From Burkholderia sp. Nafp2/4-1b (GTDB taxonomy: Bacteria; Pseudomonadota; Gammaproteobacteria; Burkholderiales; Burkholderiaceae), in the NCBI RefSeq assembly GCF_003635165.1, contig NZ_ML058607.1, positions 1 to 64,000 of the forward strand: a DNA stretch of 64,000 nt, written 5' to 3'. Position 1 is the first letter of the stretch; every line of letters starts with the position of its first letter. The notes beneath the pieces are model-generated. The model had not been told where the DNA came from and did no database searches. It worked only from the letters and a program-made list of their open reading frames with translations. Of the stretch, positions 34,559 through 43,927 are shown piece after piece. Made by a program: the position numbers and the translations under genes.

Positions 34559-37500
34559 TCATGCCGCCTGCTGCGCCGCGTCGGCGGCGTCATGTCGCAC
34601 GCGTGTCCGGGAGGGTGCAGGTGGCGCTTCCGCGTCCTGACGGATGAAGTTCTGCACGCGCAACAGCCGGCGCACGTCGTGCGCGCGCGACTGCGGATCG
34701 AAATGACGCGCAACGCCGGCGACCAGCGTCGACGCGTGCGCGGTGCGCCCGCGCTCGATCAGGTGATCGGCCAGATCGAGCGCACCGCGCAGCGCCCACA
34801 TCGCGGCGCCCTGCGCATTCGCGGTCTGGATGGCCATCTGCAGGTGACGATGGCCGTCCGCTTCGTAGGCGAGCGCGACATCCACGGCCGCGGTGCGCGC
34901 CTGTTCGAGCGTCGCGACGCCACGCACGCGCAGCAGTTCGGGCACGAACAGGTGTTCGCCGTGCGCGCGGCAGCGCGCGAGCGTCGCATCGAGCCGCGCG
35001 CGCGCTTCGGCCGCGCGGCCGGTGCGCACGAGCCCTTCCGCATGCGCGACCGTCAGCGGCGCGAGCAGCCGGCGGAAGCCGCTCGCCTCGACGCGCCGCA
35101 GTGCCGGTTCGAGCCGTGCGAGGCCCGCGCCGGGATGACCGGCCTGGATGTCGAACTGGCCGGTCAGGCATTCCGCATGATTGCGCCAGATGTCGAAGCC
35201 GTGCGCGTCGGCGGTCGCGCGCAGCGTCGCGAGATAGTCGGACGTGATGTCGTGGTCGCCGTAGCGCAGTGCGATCGGCACGGCGGCCGCGCCGAGCACG
35301 ACGCACAGCGCGAGCGCCGACGGCCCGCGGCGCGCGCAATCGACCGCTTGCGCGGCGATGCGCATCGCGTGCTCGGGGTCGCCCTGCATCCACACGAGCC
35401 GCGTGAGCATCGTGCGCGCGAGCGTCGTCATGTCGACGCCGAGCGCGGCCTGCGCGCACGGCGGTTCGCCGGCGTCGGCGAGTTCGGCCGTCGCGGCTTC
35501 CAGCCGCTCGCGCGCCTGCGCATGCTCGCCGAAGTAATGCAGCGACGTCGCGACCATCGCATTCGCGAGCAGCCGCTGCGACCGGTCGCCGCGCCGCTCG
35601 GCCGCGCGTTGGAAGCGCGTCGCGTAGCGCAACGATTCGTGTATGTCGGACAGCGTCAGCATCGTGTTCCACAGCCCGACCAGCGCACGCGCGTCGAATG
35701 CATCGTCGCCGATATGCGCCGCAAGGCCGAGCGTGCGGTCCCACATCGCGGCGGCGGCGAGTGCGTCGCCGTCGGTGTGCAACAGCGCCGATGCGCAGGC
35801 CGCCCGCAGCCGCATCTCGCGCGCGGCGTCGACCGGATCGGCGGTGCCCGTGTCGAGTCGGCCGAGCACCTGGCGCGCTCGCGCCGCGCATTCGCGCATC
35901 CGCACCGGCTCCAGCAGCGCGCGAGCGAGCCGGTCGGCCTCGGGGCCGCCGGCGGCGGCGTCCGCCGGTTCGGCCGCGGCCTCGTCGGGTGCTTCGAGCG
36001 GCTGCATATCGGCTCGTTGCGCATCGGCCGGTTGCATATCGGCCAGCTGCACGTCGACCGGTTGCATATCGGCCAGTTGCATATCAACCGGTTGCATATC
36101 AACCGGTTGCACATCGGCCGGCTGCATACCGTCCGACTGCATATGATCCGGCTGTATATGGTCCGGTCGCATATCGTCCGATTGTGCATCGTCTGCTTGC
36201 AAATGGGCCGGCTGCGCATCGGCCGACTGCTCCGCGGCCGCCGCCACGCGTGCCGCTAAGTGTTCGCGCTCGTACTGCGCATGCCGCGCGGCGATGCGCT
36301 CGAATTCCCCTTCGTTGTGCAGCTTTTCCAGCGCGTATGCGCGCGTCGACTCGGTCAGCCGGTAGCGCGCATACGCGCCGTGGAATTCGACGGTCACGAG
36401 CGACTTCGCGACCAGTTCGCCGAGCAGCGCGATCATGTCGGCGGACGACGTGCCGGGCTCGGTCGCGACCGCGCGCGCGGCGTCGAACGTGAACGGACCG
36501 ATGAAGCACCCCATCCGCCGGAACAGCGCGCGGGCGGCCGGCTCCAGCAGCACGTAGCTCCAGTCGAACGTCGCGCGCAGCGTCTGGTGACGCGGCAGCG
36601 CCGAGCGCAGGCCGCCCGTCAGCAGGTTCAGCCGGTCGTCCAGGCGCGACGCGACGATCGCGAGCCCGAGCGTCGCGACGCGCGCCGCCGCCAGTTCGAT
36701 CGCGAGCGGCAACCCGTCGAGGCGCCGGCAGATGTCCGCGACGAGCCGCACGCCGGCGTCGTCGACCGGACAAGCCGGCGCGGCCGCGCTCACGCGCTCC
36801 AGGAACAGCTCGACGGCGGAACACCGGACGATTTCGTCGGCGGACGCGTTGCCGTCCGGCACCGCGAGCGGGCTCATGCGCAGCACCGCTTCGGCCGAGA
36901 TGTGCAGCGGCTCACGGCTCGTCACGAGCACGCGCAGCGGCGCGGCGCACGCCGTGAGCGTTTCGACGAGGGTCGCGACCAGATCGACGATGTGCTCGGC
37001 GTTGTCGAGCACGAGCAGGCAGCGCGACGCGGCGAATGCGGCGCCGATGTGCTCGATGGCGGGCACGCGGTGCGTGTCGAGCCCGAGTTCGCCCGCGAGT
37101 GCGACCAGCACGTCGTCGCGCGTCGAAGCGCGGGCCAGTTCGACGAACAGCACGCGTTCGCGCGAACGGCTGCGCACGTCGTGCGCGACGTGCACGGCGA
37201 GGCTCGTCTTGCCGATGCCGCCGGCGCCGACCAGCGTCACGACCGGCGCGCGTTCCAGCATGTCGACGATCTGCGCGATTTCGGCGTCGCGGCCGACGAG
37301 CGGCGCCGGCGGCGAGACCACGGTGTCGGGAGGCCCGGCGGCCTCGGACGGCACCGCGGCGGCGGGCGTGGGCTCGACCGCAAGCTCGGCCGCCGGCACC
37401 GGTACCGGCACGGGCGACGCGCTCGCGATCAGCAGGTAGCCGCGGCCGGGCACCGTCTTGATCAGATCGCGACTCGCGCCGAGCGCCTTGCGCAGCGTCG

Positions 37501-37705
37501 CGACGTGCACCTGCAGGCGGTTTTCCTCGACGATCACGCCGGGCCAGACTGCGTCCATGATGTCGTCTTTCGACACGACCGAGCCGCTCGCGCGGTGCAG
37601 GACTTCGAGAATGTCGAGCGCGCGTGCGCCGATGCGCAGCGACGCGCCGTGACGGCGAATGTCGCGCTGCTCGAAATCCACCGACAAAGTTCCGATCTGG
37701 ATCAT
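34559..37705 (-). CDS. Large winged-helix/NB-ARC regulator with pentapeptide linker
   Basis: This 1048-residue regulator opens with an OmpR/CadC-type winged helix (residues 1-100: IGARALDILEVLHRASG, VSKDDIMDAVWP, LQVHVATLRKALG, VPGRGYLLI). A STAND/NB-ARC ATPase follows (about 140-450) with Walker A VGAGGIGKTS, LLVLDNAEHIVD and GLPLAIELAAAR. Residues 492-571 are 16 pentapeptide repeats of the MQPxD type, and a long helical, TPR-like C-terminal half (about 600-1010) completes it. I chose the ATG at 37705 at the domain start; the longer frame adds 108 non-conserved residues. The smaller paralog at 8546-10351 lacks the linker and most of the C-terminal half. It is divergent from the AraC gene at 38124. 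Confidence 0.87.
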   Translation of the reverse strand: MIQIGTLSVDFEQRDIRRHGASLRIGARALDILEVLHRASGSVVSKDDIMDAVWPGVIVEENRLQVHVATLRKALGASRDLIKTVPGRGYLLIASASPVPVPVPAAELAVEPTPAAAVPSEAAGPPDTVVSPPAPLVGRDAEIAQIVDMLERAPVVTLVGAGGIGKTSLAVHVAHDVRSRSRERVLFVELARASTRDDVLVALAGELGLDTHRVPAIEHIGAAFAASRCLLVLDNAEHIVDLVATLVETLTACAAPLRVLVTSREPLHISAEAVLRMSPLAVPDGNASADEIVRCSAVELFLERVSAAAPACPVDDAGVRLVADICRRLDGLPLAIELAAARVATLGLAIVASRLDDRLNLLTGGLRSALPRHQTLRATFDWSYVLLEPAARALFRRMGCFIGPFTFDAARAVATEPGTSSADMIALLGELVAKSLVTVEFHGAYARYRLTESTRAYALEKLHNEGEFERIAARHAQYEREHLAARVAAAAEQSADAQPAHLQADDAQSDDMRPDHIQPDHMQSDGMQPADVQPVDMQPVDMQLADMQPVDVQLADMQPADAQRADMQPLEAPDEAAAEPADAAAGGPEADRLARALLEPVRMRECAARARQVLGRLDTGTADPVDAAREMRLRAACASALLHTDGDALAAAAMWDRTLGLAAHIGDDAFDARALVGLWNTMLTLSDIHESLRYATRFQRAAERRGDRSQRLLANAMVATSLHYFGEHAQARERLEAATAELADAGEPPCAQAALGVDMTTLARTMLTRLVWMQGDPEHAMRIAAQAVDCARRGPSALALCVVLGAAAVPIALRYGDHDITSDYLATLRATADAHGFDIWRNHAECLTGQFDIQAGHPGAGLARLEPALRRVEASGFRRLLAPLTVAHAEGLVRTGRAAEARARLDATLARCRAHGEHLFVPELLRVRGVATLEQARTAAVDVALAYEADGHRHLQMAIQTANAQGAAMWALRGALDLADHLIERGRTAHASTLVAGVARHFDPQSRAHDVRRLLRVQNFIRQDAEAPPAPSRTRVRHDAADAAQQAA
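35993..36232 (-). repeat. In-frame 15-bp tandem repeat encoding pentapeptides
   Basis: Sixteen 15-bp units lie inside the large winged-helix regulator gene. Each encodes five residues, mostly M-Q-P-[AV]-D, with variants such as MQLAD, IQPDH and AQRAD. The centre is nearly perfect and the edges are degenerate, typical of slippage-driven growth. Codons such as CAT/ATA make it noticeably less GC-rich than the gene around it. The length change would stay in frame. Confidence 0.88.
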
Positions 37706-38123
37706 GGCCGCCTCCGGGTACCTCGGGATGAAACGCCTGGCGAGCGCGGCAGCTCGGCAGGCGGAAAGTCCACGCCCGGCGCGCTGTGGCGCCGGACGGA
37801 AAATGTCAAATTCGGCTCGAGTGTAGAGGGCCGCTCCGTAAAAATCTTGAAGGAAAATGCACTGCCGGCGCGTCCCGCGCGCGCGAACGATCCGGTCACC
37901 CGCGTGCAAGAATCGGGGCGGTATACTCCGCCGTGCCGCCCGCGTATGCGCGGGGTAGGGCCGCGTGGGGCGCGGGAGAAATTCGCGGCCACCGCACGCA
38001 AGCATTGAAAGCAATTTGTCAGAAAACAAAGCGGACGTTTATGCAAATTGATTTTGAACGTTCGCGCACCGACTTAAACTGGACTCGTCATGTCGCGCTT
38101 CGAGTCCTCGTCCGGGAAATTCC
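37706..38123. other. Divergent promoter region, wHTH-ATPase / AraC
   Basis: These 418 bp between the divergent regulator genes contain no gene. The right half (about 38000-38080) is AT-richer and is the likely AraC promoter. No TTCAG boxes or clear palindrome are present. Confidence 0.45.
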
Positions 38124-39044
38124 ATGTCAGACTCCGTCATCGCAGCGACTGCCAAACTGCCCGCGCCGCTGCCGAAAGACACGCTCGGCTGTGTGTCGAG
38201 CCTGCTGTCGAAGGATGTCGAGACGGCGTCCGGCGGCCTGAAGCTGCACCGCAAGTGCATGCGCGACGCGCACGTCGAACATATCGACATGCCCGCGTGC
38301 GACCGCGGCTTCCTCGTCGGCGTGTCGCTGAACGTCGGCCACCGCCGCACGCTCCATGGGCGCGCAGGCGCGAGCGAGCACCGCTTCCAGCATCACTCGA
38401 TCTACATTCGCGACTTTTCCCGCCATTTCCGCGCCGACCTCTACGGCAACTTCGACTTCGTGCTGGTCGAACTGCCGCACGCGTATCTCGAACGCGTCGG
38501 CCCCGAGCACGGCGGCAATCCGGTCGGCGGCCTCACGTGCCGGGCCGACACGCGCGACCCGGTGCTGGGCCATCTCGCTCACGCGGTCGCGGACAGCCTC
38601 GACGCACCGGGGCCGCTGAACACGCTGTTCATCGAGCAGGTCGGGCTCGCGATCGGCACGCACCTCGTGCGCCGCTACGGCAACGCGCGCACGCGCGAGC
38701 TCGAGAGCAAGGGCGTGCTGTCGCCGGCGAAGGTGGCGCTCGCGAAGGAACTGCTGATGGAAAAGGCGGACCTCGGCGTGTCGATCGAGGAAGTGGCGAA
38801 CGAATGCGACCTGTCGCGCGGCTACTTCATTCGCGCGTTCTCACGCACCACCGGCCGCACGCCGCACCAGTGGCTGCTCGAACAGCGCGTGATGCGCGCA
38901 CGCGAACTGATCGAGACGTCCGACATGACGCTCGCCGACATCGCGGTCGCGTGCGGTTTCGCCGACCAGAGCCATCTGAATCGCGTATTCGTTCGGATCG
39001 TCGGTCATCCGCCCGGCGCGTGGCGGCGCGCACGTTCCCGCTGA
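38124..39044 (+). CDS. AraC family transcriptional regulator
   Basis: This 306-residue regulator has an N-terminal sensing domain (about residues 40-190, including VEHIDMPACDRGFLVGVSL) and a C-terminal AraC double helix-turn-helix (about 205-300) with CDLSRGYFIRAFSRTTGRTPHQWLLEQR and CGFADQSHLNRVF. It is a paralog of the AraC protein at 4243-5157, with near-identical recognition-helix residues, so the two may recognise similar DNA. It is divergent from the large wHTH-ATPase gene and convergent with the MBL hydrolase gene. Confidence 0.9.
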   Translation: MSDSVIAATAKLPAPLPKDTLGCVSSLLSKDVETASGGLKLHRKCMRDAHVEHIDMPACDRGFLVGVSLNVGHRRTLHGRAGASEHRFQHHSIYIRDFSRHFRADLYGNFDFVLVELPHAYLERVGPEHGGNPVGGLTCRADTRDPVLGHLAHAVADSLDAPGPLNTLFIEQVGLAIGTHLVRRYGNARTRELESKGVLSPAKVALAKELLMEKADLGVSIEEVANECDLSRGYFIRAFSRTTGRTPHQWLLEQRVMRARELIETSDMTLADIAVACGFADQSHLNRVFVRIVGHPPGAWRRARSR

Positions 39045-39071
39045 TGCTCGATATCGCCGCGCGCCCTGCCG

Positions 39072-40142
39072 TCACCGCACTGGCGTCGCGTCGTAGTTGA
39101 CCGGCACCCAGTCGTATTGCGCACCGTCCCGGCGCAGGTGGCCGAGCCCGGGGAACGCGATGTGAGCGGCACCGACGAGATAGCGTCGATCGGCGACACG
39201 CTTCAGCGTGTCGCTCCGCGTCCGGCGTGCGGTGCCGGCATCGCTGTCGTACTGGACCGTCGCGTTGATGTCCCGCAACTGGATCGCCGCCACGTGGACG
39301 ATATCGCCCCACGCGAGCAGGCCGGCGTTGCCGCTCTCGATCAGATAGCCCGTATGGCCCGGCGTATGGCCGGGCATCGGCACCGCGCGAATGCCGGGCG
39401 CGAGCGTCGCGTCGCCGCGAAACGTCTCGAAGCGGCCGGCCGCGACGTAAGGCGCGACCGCGGCCGCCGCCGCATCGAAGAACGACGAAAGGAAGGCCGG
39501 CGCGTGCGCCTTGTTCGCGGGATCGAGCCAGTAGTCGGCCTCCACGGCGTTCACGCGGACGATCGCATTCGGGAACGTCATCGCACCATTCGACACAATG
39601 CCGCCGACATGATCCTTGTGCAGGTGCGTGAGCAGCACCTCGTCGATCTGCCCGGGCGCATAGCCGGCCGCGCGCAGGTCGTCGGTCAGCTTGCCGCAGC
39701 AGTCGCCGTACAGCGTGCCGGCTCCCGCATCGACGAGGATCCGTTTGGATCCCGTATCGACCAGAAACGCGTTGATCGACCCTTGCACGGGCGGCTCCAG
39801 GAACGCACGGTCGAGGTCGCGGCGGATCTCGGCCTTGGAGATGTCGCGAAACACCGTATCGACCGGAAACGGATGCGTGCCGTCCGACAGCGCGATCACC
39901 GTGAAGTCGCCGATCTTCTGCCGGTAGAAGCCCGGGGGCTGCTGGCCCGCGGCGGCAGCCGGCGCCGTGGATTGCGCTTCGGATTGCGCTTCGGATTGCG
40001 CTTCGGGTTGCGCCTTGGCGCGGGCGTCGGGCGACGCTTCGGCCTGCGCGAACGCCGCGGACGCAAGCAGGCCCGCACATCCGGCCACGACGAGCCAACG
40101 GGCCGCACGCACAATGCGCGCGTGCCGGGACAGGTTCTTCAT
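39072..40142 (-). CDS. Secreted MBL-fold metallo-hydrolase
   Basis: This 356-residue protein has a signal peptide (WLVVAGCAGLLASAAFAQA), a low-complexity linker with S-E-A-Q repeats, then a metallo-beta-lactamase fold. The metal motif is THLHKDHVGG, with a second His in PMPGHTPGHTGYL, an Asp in LAWGDIVH and a late His in GAAHIAFPG. It acts in the periplasm or outside. The group includes lactonases and other hydrolases, so quorum-signal or ester hydrolysis are both possible. An ACGGAGA site precedes the ATG at 40142. The TTCAG-type box at 40242-40267 lies 100 bp upstream and reads towards it. Confidence 0.88.
   Translation of the reverse strand: MKNLSRHARIVRAARWLVVAGCAGLLASAAFAQAEASPDARAKAQPEAQSEAQSEAQSTAPAAAAGQQPPGFYRQKIGDFTVIALSDGTHPFPVDTVFRDISKAEIRRDLDRAFLEPPVQGSINAFLVDTGSKRILVDAGAGTLYGDCCGKLTDDLRAAGYAPGQIDEVLLTHLHKDHVGGIVSNGAMTFPNAIVRVNAVEADYWLDPANKAHAPAFLSSFFDAAAAAVAPYVAAGRFETFRGDATLAPGIRAVPMPGHTPGHTGYLIESGNAGLLAWGDIVHVAAIQLRDINATVQYDSDAGTARRTRSDTLKRVADRRYLVGAAHIAFPGLGHLRRDGAQYDWVPVNYDATPVR
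39969..40016 (-). repeat. 12-bp tandem repeat in the MBL hydrolase linker
   Basis: Three perfect copies of GGATTGCGCTTC and one degenerate copy encode repeated E-A-Q-S just after the signal peptide. It is a flexible, in-frame linker in the exported protein. Confidence 0.75.
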
Positions 40143-40241
40143 GTGTTCTCCGTGATGAACCGTGCGCGCGCCCGGCCACGAACGGAACGACCCGCGCGAC
40201 ACGCGATGTCGCCCAGCGTATCGGGCACGGTGGCGAAAATC

Positions 40242-40267
40242 CTGAGCAGCGCCTGAATTGTCCTGAA
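40242..40267 (-). promoter_or_regulatory. TTCAG-type direct repeat upstream of MBL hydrolase
   Basis: On the minus strand the boxes are TTCAG, TTCAG and CTCAG, spaced 10 and 11 bp, with GACAA between the first two. The nearest box is 100 bp before the MBL start at 40142. The LysR gene at 40361 is divergent, so the site also lies in its upstream region. Confidence 0.55.
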
Positions 40268-40360
40268 GACGCGGCGCACGCGCCGCGGCAACCGCCCTGC
40301 CCGGCGCTAGAATGCCAACCGCATGCAACGCGACGTTGCGACACGCACAAGGGCGACTCC

Positions 40361-41266
40361 ATGGACAAATTCTCCGCGCTGCGCGCATTCGTCGAAGTAG
40401 CGGAAGCCGGCGGCTTCTCCAGCGCCGGGCGGCGCCTCGAGCTTGCCGCGTCGTCGGTGGTGCGCGCGGTGGACGCGCTCGAAGCATCGCTCGGCACCGT
40501 GCTGCTGAACCGCACGACGCGACAGGTGACGCTGTCCGATGCGGGCGCCGTCTACTATGCGCGTGCGAAAAGCGTGCTCGAGGAACTCGCCGACGCCGAC
40601 GCGCTCGTGGCCGATCGCGGCGACGAGCCGTCCGGGCCGCTGCGCGTGTCGGTGCCGGTCGCCTACGGGCTGCGCCGCATCGCGCCGCACGTCGCCGGGT
40701 TCATCGCGCGCCATCCGAAGCTCGACGTCGACCTGCAGCTGACCGACGAACGCGTCGATCTCGTGAGCGCGCGGATCGACGTCGCGATCCGGCTCGGCGA
40801 CGCGGCCCCGACCGCCGACGTCGTCGCGCGGCCGCTCGGCACCTTCCGCCGCTACGTGGTCGCGAGCCGCGCCTATCTCGACACACACGGCACGCCCGCG
40901 ACGCCGGGCGAGCTGGTCGACCACGCGTGCCTGCGCTTTCACTTCGGCGTCGACCAGCAGGCGTGGACGTTCGCCGACGCGCAAGGGACGACACAGGTGA
41001 TCGTCGCCGGACGACTGAAATCGAATCACAGCGAGGTGCTGCGCGCGGCCGCGCTCGACGGCGCCGGCATCGCGCTGCTGCCCGACTGGCTGGTCGGCGC
41101 GGATCTCGAAGCGGGCCGCCTGCAGCGGCTGTTCGAACGGTACGACGTGACGCCCGGCTCGGCACGCGCGGTGATTACCGCGCTGTACCTGCCGAATCAG
41201 CGCGGCTCGAAGCGCGTGACCGCGTTCGTCGACTTCGTCGAATCGCTCGCGCGCGCGCAGCCCTGA
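40361..41266 (+). CDS. LysR family transcriptional regulator
   Basis: This 301-residue protein has an N-terminal winged helix (LRAFVEVAEAGGFSSAGRRLELAASSV, then LEASLGTVLLNRTTRQVTLSDAG) and an effector domain (about residues 88-295) of the AaeR/CrgA-like group with RLGDAAPTADVVARPLG and AALDGAGIALLPDWLVG. It is divergent from the secreted MBL hydrolase gene (218 bp apart), which is its most likely target, and convergent with the AlgE-like porin gene. Confidence 0.9.
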   Translation: MDKFSALRAFVEVAEAGGFSSAGRRLELAASSVVRAVDALEASLGTVLLNRTTRQVTLSDAGAVYYARAKSVLEELADADALVADRGDEPSGPLRVSVPVAYGLRRIAPHVAGFIARHPKLDVDLQLTDERVDLVSARIDVAIRLGDAAPTADVVARPLGTFRRYVVASRAYLDTHGTPATPGELVDHACLRFHFGVDQQAWTFADAQGTTQVIVAGRLKSNHSEVLRAAALDGAGIALLPDWLVGADLEAGRLQRLFERYDVTPGSARAVITALYLPNQRGSKRVTAFVDFVESLARAQP

Positions 41267-41300
41267 AACGGGCGGCGCGCGCGCCGCGTCCGCATCCGCA

Positions 41301-42788
41301 TCACCAGCCGAACTTCGCTTCCATCCCGACGTAGTCGGCGTTGCGCGCGCCGAGCGCGCGAATCGACGAGCCGAGCTGAAAGTGCACGGCCTCGAGCGCC
41401 AGCGCGACGTTCGCGTTCACGAGCCAGTCGACCCGCGCTTGCGCGTACATCCCCGTCCACGCGCCGCCCTTGCCGGCCGTCCCCGGTACCGCCGACATCC
41501 CCTGCCCGTAGATCGCGTCGGCCGTCGTCTGCCGCCACTGGAAGCCGAGCGCGGTCAGCACCGTCACCGAGCTGGCCGGCTTGAACGTCAGCGACGGCTT
41601 CACGTGGATCAGGTTGCTGTACCCGGTATAGCCGGCGAGCGTGAAGTAATAGCCGTTCGGAAACATCGGGTTGAACGTGCCGACGCGCCGGTCGCCCGGA
41701 TGCGCGTCGCCCGACGCGCCATCGACCTGGATGCCGATGCGCGGCGTGCCGGCCATCTTCGCGAACGTGTAGCCGCCCAGCGCGCCGAACGCCCATGCGC
41801 CGACCGTGTCCTGCCCGACGTGGCCCGTCTGCAGCATCGCCTCGACGTCCCAGTCGAGCCCGTCGGCCTTGCCTGCGTAACGCATGTCGAACACGTCGCG
41901 CCGTTCGGTGCCGGACGCATCCGGATAGCGCGCGTTGTCGCGCGTGTAGCGCGACCAGTACGCGGACAGATCGCCGGGCCCCGTGCCGCTGCGCTCCACG
42001 CGTACGCCGTCGAAGCGCAGATGCCGGTTGGACACGTCGTCGAACGTGGCGGCATCGCGATACTGCACCGGGCGCGTCACGTAGCCGATGAAGCGCCATT
42101 TGCCGATTTCGTAATCGGCCCACAGCGCATCGAACGCCTGCCGCACGTTCGGGCCGTCGCGCACCGACACGAAGCGCTGCAAGTCGAACGCCATCTCCTG
42201 CCGGCCGATCCGCGTCTTGAACGTGCCCGGCCCCAGCTGATCGACATACGCGACGAACGCCTGCTCGATGTCGAGCTGATCCTTGTCGACCGGGCCGACC
42301 GTGTCCTTGCCGAACGGTCGCGCATCGACGAACTGCACGAACGCCTGAAAGTGCCCGCGATAGCGCAGGTCCGCATGCACGTTCGCGCGCTGGATCACGT
42401 AGTTGTCGTCATGCGCGGCACCGAGGCCGAACAGCGGCGCGTTGTTCAGTTCGAAACGCTCACGCAGGTTCGCGCCGAGCGACAGGTAGGTCGACGGATC
42501 GTCGCCGAGCGGCACGTATTTCAGCGCGTCGAACGGCTTGCGCGGCACGCACGGATTCGCGAGCGCCGACCAGTCCTCCTGCCAGCGGTTGAACAGCACC
42601 GTCGGACGTTTCGCGGTGCACGACGCGGCGGCGGCGGCAGCCGGCGACGCGGCCGCGCCGGCCGCCGCCACCTCGGCCTCGGCCTCGGCACCGACGGCCG
42701 ACCCCGCGTGCGACGCGGCACCGCCCGCCAGCACGACGCACGACAGCACGCCGCGCCACGATCGCTTGATCGGCCGGCGCACCGTCAT
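41301..42788 (-). CDS. AlgE-like (alginate export family) outer-membrane protein
   Basis: This 495-residue beta-barrel protein has an export leader (GVLSCVVLAGGAASHAGSAVGA), an Ala-rich spacer, then the alginate-export domain: YLSLGANLRERFELNNAPLFGLG, NYVIQRANVHADLRYRGHFQAFVQF, QAFVAYV, RIGRQEMAFDLQRFVSVRDGPNVRQAFD, and an aromatic C-terminus (EAKFGW). Many family members outside alginate producers act as channels for organic acids or sugars. No alginate genes are nearby. Its ATG overlaps the stop of the exported VOC gene by four bases, so it is translated with the 47-to-41.3-kb hydrolase group and may be its uptake channel. Confidence 0.88.
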   Translation of the reverse strand: MTVRRPIKRSWRGVLSCVVLAGGAASHAGSAVGAEAEAEVAAAGAAASPAAAAAASCTAKRPTVLFNRWQEDWSALANPCVPRKPFDALKYVPLGDDPSTYLSLGANLRERFELNNAPLFGLGAAHDDNYVIQRANVHADLRYRGHFQAFVQFVDARPFGKDTVGPVDKDQLDIEQAFVAYVDQLGPGTFKTRIGRQEMAFDLQRFVSVRDGPNVRQAFDALWADYEIGKWRFIGYVTRPVQYRDAATFDDVSNRHLRFDGVRVERSGTGPGDLSAYWSRYTRDNARYPDASGTERRDVFDMRYAGKADGLDWDVEAMLQTGHVGQDTVGAWAFGALGGYTFAKMAGTPRIGIQVDGASGDAHPGDRRVGTFNPMFPNGYYFTLAGYTGYSNLIHVKPSLTFKPASSVTVLTALGFQWRQTTADAIYGQGMSAVPGTAGKGGAWTGMYAQARVDWLVNANVALALEAVHFQLGSSIRALGARNADYVGMEAKFGW

Positions 42789-43738
42789 TTCGTCCGCGCG
42801 TGGATCTCGGCGACGTAGCCGCCCGGGAACTGCACGAGCGCCGCGTCGCGGCCGTCCGACGCGAACGGCGGCACGAGCACGGTCACGCCGGCCGCTTCGG
42901 CCTGCTTCAGCGTCGCGCCGAGATCGGCCACCTCGTAGCCGGTCATCTCGCGCCCGAACGGGTACGGCAGATGGCCGTCCGTCGCGAGCACGGTCATCTT
43001 GCCGAAGCCCGATTCGATCCGGATCCGGCGGTACGTGTCGTTCGGGCGGCCGATTTCGATACCCGGCGCATGGCGCACGTCCGACACGATCTTGCCGTGC
43101 GAGAACGCGGCGAAGTTGCGCGCCAGCTTGCTCGCGCTTTCCGGCGACACGTACACGCGGTTCTCCGGCACCGTCTGCAGCGGGTCGTAATTCGGCGCCT
43201 GCGTGTGCCAGTACAGCTGCATGTTCACGCCGCCCGGCCAGCGGACGATCGCATCGCGGCCGATCGGATCGGGAAACGTCGAGACGACCACATCGGCGCC
43301 ATGCGCGCGTGCGGATTTCATCGCGACGTCCATATCGGTCACGAGATAGCCGTTACGTTCCGCGCAGAACGGATACGGAATCGGCGTCTTGAAGCCGAAC
43401 ACCGAGATCGTGCCGACCGGCGTCAGCACGAGCTGCGACATCGTCTGGCTCGGCGTCGGCGTGACCTGGAACACGCCCTGCTTCGACTTCTTGCCGCCGA
43501 ACGTCGCGACGAAACTGTCGGTGAAGCGGTCGAAGTCTTCGGGTGCGACGCACACGTGGGTCGTGTCGTACTGCGGGCCGACCGCAATGGCGGGGAACCG
43601 CGCCGCGGCGCCCGGCGACGCGATGTCGTCGAGGTGGGTTTCGTCGGCCAGCGCCGGCGCGCCGGCCAGCAGCGCGGCAAGCACGGCCGACGACGCGGCG
43701 GTCATGCGCAGCAGGTTGCGCAGATTCAGTGAACTCAT
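42785..43738 (-). CDS. Exported two-module VOC family protein
   Basis: This 317-residue protein has a signal peptide (MTAASSAVLAALLAGAPALA) and two glyoxalase/VOC modules (about residues 60-165 and 195-310). Each ends in a comparable motif: WPGGVNMQLYWHT and FPGGYVAEIHART, where the metal Glu and His are expected. Most VOC enzymes are cytoplasmic, so export is unusual. The start at 43738 was chosen because the signal peptide begins shortly after it. It is coupled to the AlgE-like porin gene by a four-base overlap and lies downstream of the amidohydrolase group. Confidence 0.8.
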   Translation of the reverse strand: MSSLNLRNLLRMTAASSAVLAALLAGAPALADETHLDDIASPGAAARFPAIAVGPQYDTTHVCVAPEDFDRFTDSFVATFGGKKSKQGVFQVTPTPSQTMSQLVLTPVGTISVFGFKTPIPYPFCAERNGYLVTDMDVAMKSARAHGADVVVSTFPDPIGRDAIVRWPGGVNMQLYWHTQAPNYDPLQTVPENRVYVSPESASKLARNFAAFSHGKIVSDVRHAPGIEIGRPNDTYRRIRIESGFGKMTVLATDGHLPYPFGREMTGYEVADLGATLKQAEAAGVTVLVPPFASDGRDAALVQFPGGYVAEIHARTK

Positions 43739-43927
43739 CGGTTTACTCCTTGATGGTGACGCGCGCGGCCTGGCGCCGTGCGCGGATTCGGATTCAGCTG
43801 GATGCAGGCGCTCTTCCGGGCGACCCGAACGACAGGCGAGAAACACGAGCACCGCGAGCGGCAGGCGCGGCTTCCCGCTCGGCGGGAGACGGAGCAGACG
43901 CATCGTTTCAGCGCGGTCGTCGCAACG

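Noticed and set aside
41301..42788. Alginate biosynthesis context for the AlgE-like porin
   Set aside because: No alginate polymerase, epimerase or lyase genes are nearby. The family also includes general organic-acid porins.
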